DNA from: Amylostereum areolatum
Lineage: Eukaryota > Basidiomycota > Agaricomycetes > Russulales > Stereaceae
Assembly: GCA_012932865.1 (NCBI GenBank)
Contig: SAXG01000079.1
Coordinates: 1 to 64,000, forward strand
Direction: 5' to 3'
Length of the DNA stretch: 64,000 bases
Shown here piece by piece: positions 31,305-42,300 of the stretch. How positions within the stretch are numbered: the first letter of the stretch is position 1; each line of letters begins with the position of its first letter. The notes beneath the pieces are model-generated. The model had not been told where the DNA came from and did not search any database. It saw nothing but the letters and a program-made list of their open reading frames with translations. Made by a program: the position numbers and the translations under genes.

Positions 31305-31797
31305 TGTCATGAACGTTACCATTTCGGGCATCTCGGACATCTCGGGGACCTCGGGGATAATATCCCAATTCATTTTTATTTTCATTTCTATCTGACTACT
31401 CATCATTTAGTAATACTCCGTCACTCCGGTTGAGACTCGGCTTATCCTTGCTCCTTCCTGACGTCATGACTCCAGGCTCATCTTATCGTCGCTTCCTTTG
31501 ACTCCACATGATATCATAACGCTGCGCATGACATCATGCCGCTCCGGACCCGGCTCATCCTTATTGTCTCGCTTACTGATCTTGCTGCGCATGTATCTAT
31601 ACTTAGCATCGCTCACTGACCGCCGTGTGTCATAGCTTACTAAGTGACTCCGCCTCGTAGTATATAAGGACTCCGTTCCTCCTGTACATACTCCTCATCT
31701 CGACCTGGTCAATACTACCGACCTTATCCCCCATCACCCCTCTTCACTTGTGTCACACGTCATCGCCTAGTGCTCGTCACTAAGGCCGTTGCTGACA
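31305..31797 (+). repeat. 3' LTR of B (493 bp)
   Basis: Starts TGTCATGAACG and ends GTTGCTGACA. A short purine tract (GGGAAGGTGA) lies just upstream. Differences from the 5' LTR are six C/T or G/A changes at CpG sites. Confidence 0.93.
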
Positions 31798-33390
31798 GAT
31801 CTCTCTTGAGGATCTCGACTACGATATCGTTGCGCAGTCCTCTCTTGAATTGGTCGATCAATGCTTTATGATCGTAACCAGCTTCCATGGCATAGTCTCT
31901 GAAGATCGTGATATAATCTTTGGTTTTTATGGTACCTTGTTCCAGGCGCTGTATGTTGAATCTAGCGTCTCTTCCTGGGTCTATTTCTCCAAAGGTTTCT
32001 AAGAAGTAGTCACGGAACGCCGTCCATGGAAGGTATCCTTCCGGATTTAGACCGTGATCTCGTATCTTGTCGATCTTGCTTATCAAAAGGGACGCCCAGT
32101 GGAGGGCAGGTCCATCGGTGAGATGCGAGAGTATGAAGGTTATCTTACGCATGTTGGCGGCATACGCGTCGGGGAATGTATGAAGCAAAGTACACATTGT
32201 TCTATGAACTTTGCTGCTTTTGCTCGATCCCTTCCATCGTATACTCCTAATGCGTTCAGTTTAAATCCTTTATCCTTATCTTCGGGTTTCGATCCAGTTG
32301 TTCCTGTTCCTCTCGGCGGGGAATCTCTTGGTAGGTGTCTCGATCCTTTCGGAAGGTCTGCGGTTGCTCCTCTTCCGAAGACGTAGTCCCGAACTTCTTT
32401 TCCTTTCTTGTCATCTGGTGCTCCGAACGATCGGTCGGAAAGTGGTGATGGTGATCGCGGTGATGGCATTTTCCACCCTATTGGTTCGGTCATGCCAAAT
32501 CCTAGGGGGAATCGAGTCTCATGTCTCGGTTTTGCGGGATCGGCTGGTGTTGGAGTTGCAGGTGTCTGGCGCGGTACATTAGTCTCTCCAGGGGGGACAT
32601 TGTCAAGTGCGGTGGCGGGGTCGGGTATCGAGGTGGCAATGTCTCCCATTGATATGATGTTTTTGGGTCTTCCGAATAGATTTCCTTTTCTTCCTCGTCT
32701 GGTCCCGAAGATGTCGTCGTTTGATGCAAGTGATGGGGATCTTGTCGGGTTCTCTGTACGTTCTTCCGTTTCTGCTGTGCTCGATGGGCTGCGCTTTCGA
32801 CTTCTTCCGGAATCGGACTTTGTTCGGTTGTTTGATATAGCTCTCTTAGGTTCTGGCACGGTTTCCTCTGGAGGCGGTGTAGCTGTTGCGGTTTCTTGAG
32901 GATGCTGGAGTTCGGTTTGAGGGTTCTGTGGTTTGGTCGTTGTATCGGCTGTGTCGGTATCTGGATCAAATTCCCAGTAGTCCTTAATATTCCCGGTGTA
33001 AGGTTTCTCTTCGACTTTCTGTGTGTCCGGGTGTTTCCAGAGTTCTTCTGATGAGAGGGGCCCGATATGAGGTCTTGAATAATCTGGGCACTTCCAGTGT
33101 GAGTTGTCGTAGCTTCCGTCTTCTTTTTCCCTTTTTGATCTATCTTTGTAGTATTCTGCTGCCGGGGAAAGGTTGTATCTGTATATGGGTGGGTTCCACT
33201 GATATTCGTATGTCCCTTTGCTTTCTTTCGCGATGAGGACTCCGTCGTAGTAGAGAAGGAGATAATAGGGATCAAATGTCCAGTGATGATCTTCTTTTCC
33301 GTTGGGAAAATCTCGTTTACAGTTTGATTGGAGATGAGGGATCTCAAAGTCTGATGGTCTTTTTTCAGCGGGTTGTTCCGCTGGCTCCAT
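31798..33390 (-). pseudogene. gag 5' part (A1)
   Basis: ATG 33390 (MEPAEQPAEKRPSDF) lies 70 bases inside the 5' LTR. The N-terminal ~150 residues carry aromatic-rich repeats (HWTFDPYYLLLYYDGVL; YEYQWNPPIYRYNL). A long Pro/Ser/Thr linker follows, then the capsid (LNALGVYDGRDRAKAAKFI; MRKITFILSHLTDGPALHWA; FRDYFLETFGEIDPGRDA; YDHKALIDQFKRGL). A one-base deletion near 32186 (TTCATACATTCCC against TTCATAGCATTTCCC in A2) shifts the frame. Interrupted by B at 31798. Confidence 0.88.
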
Positions 33391-33460
33391 GGTGGGTATT
33401 TCGTTTGGCGCTCTGCGCCAAACTGTAGGGTAAGCTGGTGTAGAGGAGAGCTCATTCTAG

Positions 33461-33969
33461 TGTTAAGGATCGTCCTTATCACGTGACAAGCGGCTCAGGC
33501 TACAGTACTCTTGCATATGAGAAGTGGGATCAGGTGATCCAGACGTCTCGGTTATACGAAGGCTAAGGTCGGTAAGCGAAGCAGTAAGTCTTCACGGAAG
33601 ACTTAGGCGAGCTTTCGACTTGGTTTGCGTTAGATTCTCTTTAGTATTCTTAAGAGGAGGTTCTAGTTAGAACAGTCTTGTATTTACAAAGAGAACGAGC
33701 TGGGGAATGGCTCGTTCGTTGAGCCTCCTTTTATAAGAAAGGAGGTCGAGTAAATGTATGTACATTTGGTAACGGTCGCATCAAGTATCTACGGGGACGC
33801 GACTGGGGCACAGTCGTGGCTGCGTCGTCGAGACGGCGAGGAGCTGGGGCATAGTCGTGGCTGTGTCGTTGGGACAGTTACGAGCTGGGGCACAGTCGTA
33901 ATCCATTGTTTAGCGACGTCCTTCCTAATAAGGCAACAGGAAATGGAATACCTTGATCGAGTTGTAACA
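33461..33969 (-). repeat. 5' LTR of A1 (509 bp)
   Basis: Plus-strand ends are TGTTAAGGATCG and GAGTTGTAACA. The inner flank on the minus strand is CTAGAATGAGCTC, the presumed primer-binding region. It shares U3 tandem units and the TATA hairpin with the 3' LTR. Confidence 0.93.
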
Positions 33970-34639
33970 CATTGGCCGAGCCGTTCGAGGTGAGCGCGAC
34001 AGCCCCCTTGGACTGACTGCTCTTCCTCTCCAGGTTTTCCTCGAGCCATTGGTGGTTGATGCGGCGGGCGTGCTCCTTCTACTTCGCGAGGTCAGTGGGG
34101 AATGGGTACGACCGGGCCACCTGCTTGCCGAGTTCTCGCTGCAGTCCTTTCTTGAAGAAGTGGATCAGCACTTCCTCGTCGTATTCCGTCATAGTCGCCA
34201 GCAGTTCAAACTTGGTGATGAAGTCAGTGACGTCCCGAGTAGTCATCGTGAGCTCGTTGATCTTACGCTGGGCTTCCATCTTCGGTTCGATGGGTATGAA
34301 GTCCCTACCAAACCTATCCAAAAGCTCCTTGTAGGTGCTGTAGTGGAGCTTTGGGGGTGTTTCGCCGGAGTCCTCGGCTTCTTCCTTCTTGTCCTCGTTG
34401 GCAAAGAGCTCCATGCGGCGGTGCATGGCCCAGGAGTTCGCCGTGTCTCCCTCCATCAGGCTGAGGAGGAGCATCATCTTGGCATCGTCTGTAGTGTAAA
34501 CATCTTTGTTAACACGAAGGAACATGCGGAGCTCTAGGGAAAATCGGAGGGTGTCGCGTCTGTCGCCCTTGAAGGGCTTTGGCTTGGGGCCGAGCTCGCG
34601 CTTGGAGGCGGTCGAGGGTTTGGTTTCTTCGTCGGGCAT
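33970..34639 (-). pseudogene. gag 5' part (D2)
   Basis: ATG 34639 (MPDEETKPSTASKREL) is followed by GPKPKPFKGDRRDTLRF, the capsid (LLLSLMEGDTANSWA; TELLDRFGRDF-type; FFKKGLQRELGKQVA), and TAG at 34079-34081 where D1 has Trp. It is interrupted by A1 and resumes at 13807. Confidence 0.85.
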
Positions 34640-34969
34640 TTTGTCAGCGGGGAGGGCAACGTCGAGGGATTGGGTGAAGGCTGCTTCTTGTTGGCGTCGG
34701 AGTTCCTTACGATGTTCTTCAGCTTCGTCAAGCTCGATTTGGACTTCACGCACAACTTGGAAGTCGAGGGGTGTGACGAGTTCCTGGTTGTGTCTCCAAA
34801 ACCAGAGATCCTGAACAGGGTTGGTACTAGAGGGCTGCCACTCAACTACTGTGCGCCCTGGTGTTCCTTGCCGGTTTCGTCGATACACGTACCACTTCTT
34901 GGTGACACTGTCGAACTTGAATCCCCTAGGGGGGAGAGGACAGTGGATCGGTGGGGCGGTGGGGAAGAG

Positions 34970-34977
34970 GATGCGGG
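34970..34977. repeat. hAT target-site duplication, left copy
   Basis: GATGCGGG, repeated exactly at 37886-37893. An 8-bp duplication is diagnostic of hAT transposition. Confidence 0.9.
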
Positions 34978-37885
34978 TACTGTACAGGGCAGAATGATTT
35001 TGGAGCGGTTCTGCCCGGCAGAACGGCAGAACACGGGGTGGCAGAACCCGGCAGACCATGGCAGATTCAAACCGTCGAGCTGGAGTGTATCATAGCGGTA
35101 TAGTAGTACATAGGTAGTAGCTACTAGAACCCAGACTGTTCCATGATAGAGCTGATGGTCCAAGTGGGCTCGGTTCCAGCACCATGAGGAACAGCAGGTA
35201 CACCATCATCAAAAGTGCTCACAAATACACCTTGGTCAACGGCCTCGAGCTCGTCAAAGTTGTAGAAATTCCCTTCGAGAACTTCTCTCCCGTCAACATC
35301 TACCACCTCTACATTCTCCTTCACCCTCAGAGCAACGGTCGTGAAGGCTTCCTCCAATTCCTCCATCGTAATTGACTCCAAGCCCTCGTCATTCATGGAC
35401 TCGTCATGCACAACGGCAAGCGGCGGGACAAATGAGAACGTCTTCTCGAGATTGGTTGCGAGATCAGTGTCGATGCCAACATCTTCACGGGTGTGCATGT
35501 GAGCATGTTTTTGGTGTGTGGACTTGCCGTTTTTCTTGTTCAAATCCCATAGCTCCCGCGCATAGTGTGAACGACACTTTCCGAGAGCCTCGAAGGTGGG
35601 CACGGAGAGGTTGACTCGCTTTGCAGATTGCACTCCATTCAACCTGGAGAACATGTGTTCAACATCTGCTGCATGTGGCTGAATGGATGCAAGGAGGACA
35701 CCGAGAGTCTTCAGAGGATGGTCTTTAGTGGAAACAGGATGAGAGCGCCACCAGTCCAACACATCTTTTGAGCCACCCGACCACACTCCTCTTCCCTCGT
35801 GATAGTCTTTGAGATCCCTTGTGAGAGCGAGGCTTTGTTCGTTGGACCAGTGTAGCTGCTCGGCAATGCCGAGGGCAGTTTCAACCATGAACTTGAATGA
35901 GCGACTGCTAGCGGCCTGTCCTATGGCAAGACGGTGACAGAGTGGGTGAAGGAAAAGCGCGAGCGAATGACGCGCGGTGTTGATATTATGGAATCGTCGG
36001 TTGAAGACGGCGTTCGCGTGGTTGAAGAACCCGACGTCATGGCCCTCATCAATGTTGAGCTCCAGCTTTGACATGGCTTGAGAACATCGTATGAGTTCGA
36101 GCATGCAGTCTGCAAGCGTAGCATCGCGCGACTCGAGATTTCCAATTGCATCAACAATGGGCTTGGTTGTGCGAATGAGTTGGTCAAGATGGGGCCAGTA
36201 TGCGGCGTCATAGAGGACGGTATTGCGTACATCCTTCGAGACTTCCGAGAGCCCTTGCATCTTCTTCGCCGCGTCGGGACAGAGGCATATACTTGTAAGT
36301 GCAGGACTGAATGTACTAGATGAGACTGAGAGCACAGAAACACGAGGCCATGGAACGCACCGATGATCAAGCACACTCAGGCTTTGGAGAGTCATCGCAT
36401 ACCAACGAGACTCACAATTCTGCTTCATCTTCCTCTTGATCTCCATCCCCTTGGCTGCTTTCTGCAGTTGACCACCCCAATAATGCGAATTGTTGAAGTA
36501 TACAACCACTTGGGTGGTCGAGAGATGACCTTCTTCATCAACGGGTACGATGTGATCTCGCCAATTATGAGGTTGAGGCTGTGGAGGAAACAGATGAAGG
36601 GCTTTTGGACACATTGAGACATATTTCCTGGACGTATAAGCAGATACAATACTCACCAAAATCCAGTAAAAGCTATCTGATGCCGTGACAAGCCATTTGA
36701 ACTTCTGCATCACAGTAGGATTGTCGGCGGTGAGTGCGACAAAGTTGCGACCATCTTCAAGCTCCATTATTCCGAGTGCTTTCCACATAACCCCAAAGAG
36801 TCCGTCTGCAGTCCCTCGCTCGCCCGACATGTCCTCCAAGCTGAGAATAATAGGGTACTGGCTGACTTGTGTGGCCATGGTACCATACAGACTCCGTTTG
36901 AGCTTATCCTCCCACCCGTCAATGAGAAAGGTTAACATCTTTCTCTCCTTCAATTCATCTATCTCCAAAAGCTTGATACGCTCTGTCTCAATCTTAAGGT
37001 AGCTACCAGCAAGCTGGTCAGGGGAGGGGGGCTGATACGAGGGACGGATACAATTGAGGAAGTCGAGAAAGAAATAGTTCTTCGCCTTGTGAAAAGGAAT
37101 GTTCCCATGCACAATATAGCTATGGATAGATACTGAGAATGACATGAACACGTAGGATAAAGGCCACGTACCGAAACAGCTTTATGTTGGCCTCATGCTG
37201 CTGTTCGTCCGTGAGAGCATAATCATAGTATCCATCCAATGTTTCTCCCTTGTGTTTCTTCCGCACAACAGCCTGAGAGACAGCACTCCTGGCCGGCGAA
37301 GCGGAAGTTTCTGAACTCTTATGGATGCTTTCGGTGATGGCAGCTTCGCTTTCCGGGGATACATCATGGGACTCGGATGCCTTTGGTGGATCCACGCGGA
37401 ACTGAACGTGTCCGTTCTTGGTTGTACCATTGGCTAAATATGTTCTTGCACGTCTCTGTTGGTCCACAGGTACATTGGGACATTTTCTGCTGTCTGCAAG
37501 GTGTGCTACCAGCCTGTTATCCCGGTTCTCCATGGGTGGGGCTGTGTCGGGACAGTGATTGCATGTGTAATAATACCGGCCAGATGCGTTCGGGAGTGGA
37601 TCTCCCCTTGAAAAGTTGTCCTCGACGATTAGATTGGGTGGGCGGGCCATGTTCTGATGAGACTGCGAGGGAGGAAGCTGAAAGTGGCAATATATGCCCG
37701 TATGCACGGCGATGGACCTCAAAATTCTCATTCCCTGAGAAAACAACAGCCCCGACAATTCCCGACCCTCACGTCCTATTATGGTATTCTGCCATGATTC
37801 TGCCCAGACCCCTCCTTATCCGCCACGTTCCGCCATGTTCCACCATTCTGCCAGGCAGAACGGCAGAGTTCTGCCCGGAACAGTA
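34978..37885 (-). mobile_element. hAT DNA transposon (2.9 kb)
   Basis: Terminal inverted repeats TACTGTACAGGGCAGAA (left) and TACTGTTCCGGGCAGAA (right, complement) match at 15 of 17 positions. The 8-bp duplication GATGCGGG flanks the element. Both ends carry several subterminal GGCAGAAC/GTTCTGCC words, likely transposase sites. One transposase gene fills the interior. It lies in the D2 leader. Confidence 0.93.
35124..37650 (-). pseudogene. hAT transposase (BED finger, dimerisation domain), frameshifted
   Basis: The probable start is ATG 37650 (MARPPNLIVEDNF). A BED-type zinc finger follows (CNHC...HLADSRKC). Three introns are inferred: 37120-37171 (52 bases), 36602-36656 (55) and 36307-36360 (54). 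Splicing gives YIVHGNIPFHKAKNYFF, FLIDGWEDKLKRSLYG (DUF659-like), FYWILPFICFLHSLNLIIGEI, then FNNSHYWGGQLQKAAKG. The C-terminal hAT dimerisation region contains DVLDWWRSHP and PHAADVEHMFSRLN. Between MKKVIS and TTQVVVYF, near 36520, one base is missing, so the copy is probably inactive unless this is a sequence error. Confidence 0.85.
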
Positions 37886-38755
37886 GATGCGGGTGGGTTA
37901 AGGAAGGCGGTAAGGACGTCGGTTGCAAGATCAAAGTCTTCGTCTGTGAGATAGTTGCCTCCTTCAAAGTACCAGTCTTGCCTGCTTTCTTCAGGAGGGT
38001 TGTGGGCCCAATGTACCGGTCTCTTGGTGTCTAGGGAGGTGAGGACGGAGTACTCGTATGGACAATAGTCGCGGAAGATACCCAGGGGGAACGCGGGGGT
38101 GGGGGGACAGGTGAAGGTTTGGGAAGCAATGGTTCTAGAAGAAGTCGGCCGCGACGGGGCGACGACCGAGGAGTTTCTGGGTGAGGTAGCCGGCTTTTAC
38201 AGCCTGGCAGATCTTGTGTTCGAGGTGACGGTGGCGGAGGGTCTTGCCCTTGATAGTGGGACGGAGGACTGGTGGCGGGGTGGATTCCGGTGTGGGGATT
38301 GCGAAATTGTAGACGGTGGGGAAGTTGTGTCGGATGATCGATGGAGGTAGATGGGTGTTGGAACAGGTGTGCCAGGTGGGCGAGTGAATCGAGAACTCGA
38401 ACCGGTTCCGATCTACGTCAAAGCACGCAACGACACGAGCGTAGAGGCAGAGGATTGTCTGCCTACCGTGATCGTGATTCCAGCGCCACTCGTATATGCG
38501 GCAGTTGACTCCGTGGACCTTCCAGGTATGTTCCCTACAGAGGAGTTCAAGAGCTCGTATGCGATCGACGGTGGTCGTGTTTGCTCGGGGCCAGGGGAAC
38601 GGGGCGTTGCAATCGGGGTTGAATGCTTGGAGACTGAAGGTGAGAAAGATCGGTTCAGCGGTGGGTTCCAGGGTGGGGTTTTTTAACGTTGTAGAGACGG
38701 CGAGGGAGGTATAGGGTAGAGGGGTGCGAGGTAGGCATAGGGTAGACTGTCCAGG

Positions 38756-38952
38756 TGTCAGAAACGCAGTTTATGAGACCGATGGAACCGCCTAAGTCGC
38801 GATGACGGGAGGAGCAAGAGAGAACAGATGGATTCGAGAGTGTCAGGCCTAGGGTAGTGCAACGTGCGCTACAGTACTGTATGACGAGATGGACAGTCTA
38901 GGGAAAAGGGAAGAGAAACACTGTCCTTATATACAAGTGGGGATGATGGTGC
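38756..38952 (-). repeat. Partial 5' LTR of D2
   Basis: Plus strand TGTCAGAAACGC through the TATA region (CCTTATATACAAG near 38930), then cut at GGTGC by the E LTR. The remaining ~225 bases (U3) are absent here and not found beyond E. Confidence 0.85.
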
Positions 38953-39324
38953 TGTTAGGGATCGGTCCAGCGACTGGCAGATCACCCAAGTTACCCAAAG
39001 AGAGAGAGAAAGGAGGATGGATTGGCAGGAGAGGGTCCAAGTTCAGGTGTAGGGCCGAAGCAGTACGTGGGGAACGAAGAGGATGATCTAAGGAAAGGGG
39101 GCACAGAGGAGAGCCTTATATATGTACAGGATCGATGATGCAAGAATGGTGCGAGTGGGAGAGAACAATAAGGAAAAGGAAGGGGAAGGACGTGGTCCGG
39201 AGCGATAATGTCATAGATGGAAAGATAAGAGGAGTCAGGCTGACGACGTCATGTGATGGGAAATGTAATCATGTGACTGAACGTGATGCAACGAAAAGGG
39301 AAAGGATTGAGGCGATCTGTGACA
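38953..39324 (-). repeat. 3' LTR of E (372 bp)
   Basis: Plus-strand ends are TGTTAGGGATCGG and GATCTGTGACA. A minus-strand TATA is present (ATATATAAGG near 39115). The pol stop codon lies inside it. Confidence 0.92.
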
Positions 39325-42300
39325 TTACCCCCTCTTTAAGGTGCGCTTTCGCCGGGAACGCAAGTTCATTGTCCATCGTGGATGCAAGAAATTCGGCCTG
39401 GGTCAGACGCAATGATTTTGGTGATCGCGGGGCATTGGGATGAAGGCGGTGGAACTCAGCGATAGCATCTTTGGCATGCGTTAATGCAGAGGCCGGTCTC
39501 CATTCGTTCTCAGAGTCGGGATATCCAAGCCATTTGACGAGGTATTCAATGCCGCGTTTGTTGCGTGTGGGTCGTGAGTCGAGGATGGCTTCAATCTCGT
39601 ACTCCTTGTCTTCATCAATCAGTTCTGGAGGCGGTTGAGTGAAGTTGGGGCCGTGGGCATCCGTCTCTTTGTACGCTGAGAGAAGCGAGGCATGGAAGAC
39701 AGGGTGGATACGCCATTTAGGGGGGAGTTGAAGGCGGTAAGTCACTGGTCCAAGGACATCAGTGATGGTGAATGGGCCGTGTCGTTTTGCTGTGAGCTTA
39801 GCTTTTGGACATGTGGTCTTCAGGTTCTTACCATCCAGCCAGACTTTGTCACCAACTTCAAAACACACTCCTTCCTGTGTTGAGTCGCCGTTGTAGCGCT
39901 TCATCAGGTTGCGTGCCATTTCAAGACTGGCCTGCGATTCCTTGCGTATTTCTTCAAGGTGCTGGAAGTGTTCTTTGATGGCAAGGTTCTTGGAGATGGG
40001 GTTGACGGAGGGGATCATTGTCGGTAGGAAACCGTAAAGCAGCTCGAATGGGGCGTGACCTGTAGCTGAATGGACACGAATGTTGTGTGAAAATTCGACG
40101 AAGGGGAGGTACTTCACCCAGTTGTCCTGCTGATAGTTACAGAATGCCCGAAGGTACTGCTCGAACTCTTGGTTTGCCCGTTCGCTTTCACCATCCGTTT
40201 GAGGGTGGTACGCTGTGCTCATCGAAGCCTTGATTCCGAGTTTGGCGCAAGTCTCCTGCATAACCTTGCTTGCATACTGTGGGCCGCGGTCGGAGATCAT
40301 CTGTTTCCACAGCCCATAGTGTCGCCACACACGGTCCAGCAAGATGTCGACGGTGCCATTGCTGTCGATTTTTTTGGTGCACGGTGCAATGCAGATGGCC
40401 TTAGAGAGGCGGTCTACGATCATGCAGATAGCGTCGTATCCATCCGAGGGAGGCAGATCAGTAACAAAGTCGGTTGTGATCACCTTGAATAGGCGTTCTG
40501 GGATGGCATTAGGGATCATGTCGACATGGGGGTGCTGGGGACGGTTCTTGGTCGCTTGGCAAACAGCGCATCCTTCAACATAGTCGCGTACAAAGACCGA
40601 CATCCCTGGCCACCAGTATTCTCGGCTGAGGATTTCATACGTCTTGTGGCGACCCGGATGTCCTGCCATTGGTGAGTCATGGAATGACTTGACAATGTCA
40701 CGACGTAGCTTGATGTCTGCAGGTACATAGACCTTCCCTCTGAATAGAATCATCCCATCTTCCAGGTTCCATTCTTGAAGGTCCTTAACAAGTGATTGTG
40801 GCCCGTTGCGAAGGATAGCGTCCATGGCTTGTACAACTTCAGCGTCTTTGGTGCGTGCATCTCGGATGCGTCGGCGTAGGTCAGCAGCATCGCCTATGGT
40901 GGTTACAGTGCATGACCGAGTAGCGCAGATACGGAAGTATTTGGGGTCTAGGAGGACACGTTCCTTGTGGTCATTCTCGACCCCCTCTTTAAGGTCAGGG
41001 CGTCTGGACAATGGATCTGGTCGATGGTGAAGGCCCGGCTTGTGTGTTAGTGTGAAATTGAAGCACGTGAGGAATAACGCCCAGCGGGCCTGCCGACGAC
41101 TCAGCTTTTGTGCTTCCTTGAAGTACTCCAGGTTCTTGTGGTCTGTCCAAATCTTGACTGGGTGAGTTGCGCCTTCCAGATAGTGCCGCCAAGCTTCAAG
41201 TGCCCGAATAATTGCTAGCAGTTCCTTGTCGTAGATGTCATAGTTGCATTCCGGTTTGGTAAGTGACTTGGACAGGTAGGCAACAGGATGAAGGTGACCA
41301 TCTTGGCCGCGTTGCAAGAGGATGCCTCCGGTTGCAAAGTCTGAGGCATCGACTTCTACCAAATACGGTTTCGACGGGTCAGGGAGAATCAGGACAGGGG
41401 ATGAGGTGAACGCAGCTTTGAGGGCAGCAAAGGTGTCTTGACACTCTGCAGTCCAGTCCCATGGATGGTCCTTTTTGGTCAGTTCAAACAGGGGGCGTGC
41501 AACCTTGGAGAAGTCCTTGATGAAGCGACGGTAGAAGTTTCCAAACCCAAAGAATGACTGGACATCCATGACGTTACGAGGGGTGGGCCACTCCGTAATG
41601 CCTGCTACCTTGACAGGGTCCATAGCAATCTGGTCGTGCGAGATAATCAAGCCGAGGTACTCAACAGAATCCTGTTCGAAGACACATTTCTCCGGCTTGA
41701 GGAAGAGGTCATTGTCCTTCAGGCATTGCAGCACCTGCATCATCAGTTCACGGTGTTCTTCGAGTGTCTCTGTGAAGACAAGGATGTCGTCCATGTAAAT
41801 GACGACCTTGCCACCATCGATGAGATCCTTGAAAAGTTCATTCATCATTGCCTGGAATGTTGCAGGAGAATTCATAAGGCCAAAGAATATCACCAGAGGT
41901 TTGTACAGCCCGCGGTTCGTTTTGAAAGCAGCCTTCCACTCGTCTCCTTCCTTGATACGGACATTGTTGTATCCCCAGTGGACATCCATCTTGGAGAAGA
42001 CCTCGGCACCCTTGAGTTTGTCGACAAGCTCGGAGATGAGTGGGAGCGGGTATTGGTTCTTGACAGTGCCTTTATTCAATGCTCGATAGTCCTGTACAGG
42101 ACAAAGCTTCCCATCCTTTTTCTTGACAAAGAAGAAGGGACTCGCCATGGATGATTTCGACAGGTGAATGTACTCCTTCTTGACGTGTTCATCGAGGAAG
42201 CTGTCCAGCTCTTGCTGCTCGGATGGGGTCAAAGGATACACCTTGCAAGCCTTTGGTTGGAAGTCAGGTTTCAGGTCAATAGCATGGTCCCAGGGACGTC

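Larger units (their letters stand above)
23158..31797 (+). mobile_element. Family B Ty3/gypsy element (complete, decayed)
   Basis: Two 493-bp LTRs (23158-23650, 31305-31797) with ends TGTCATGAA...GTTGCTGACA are flanked by GATCT duplications inside A1 gag. Internal order: leader, ORF0, gag, pol. The LTRs differ at six positions, all CpG-type transitions, so insertion is fairly recent. Even so, gag has two stops and pol three stops and a frameshift. Confidence 0.95.
13808..33969 (-). mobile_element. Family A Ty3/gypsy element A1 (near-complete, with two insertions)
   Basis: Both LTRs are 509 bp (13808-14316 and 33461-33969), flanked by the 5-bp duplication CATTG (13803-13807 and 33970-33974) inside D2 gag. 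Removing the B element and the 1.3 kb inverted-repeat insertion leaves about 10.2 kb. Order from 5': LTR, gag, pol, ORF3a, ORF3b, ORF4, ORF5, LTR. The LTRs differ at about 11 positions. Gag has one frameshift, pol one TGA and ORF5 one TGA; ORF3b and ORF4 are open. Confidence 0.93.
34640..38755 (-). other. D2 leader with ORF0 and gag N-block, split by hAT
   Basis: Outside the hAT (34978-37885), the leader encodes on the minus strand ORF0 fragments (38700-38130, ending RPVAADFF then TAG near 38130-38138). It also encodes the N-block (RDYCPYEYSVLTSLD...RQDWYFEGGN at about 38080-37930; RGFKFDSVTKKWYVYRRN and GTPGRTVVEW at about 34930-34840). No ATG is needed to read these blocks in frame with gag. 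Confidence 0.5.
13368..38952 (-). mobile_element. Family D element D2, host of A1 and the hAT element
   Basis: D2 is in pieces. The partial 5' LTR is at 38756-38952, cut by E. The leader is at 37894-38755 and 34640-34969, split by the hAT. Gag is at 33970-34639 and 13444-13807, split by A1. The gag/pol junction lies at 13368-13443. Its pol does not continue left of 13367, where the D1 LTR begins, and may lie beyond the window. Confidence 0.8.

Noticed and set aside
35372..37886. Plus-strand ORFs across the hAT element
   Set aside because: They are antisense shadows. All transposase motifs and splice signals are on the minus strand.
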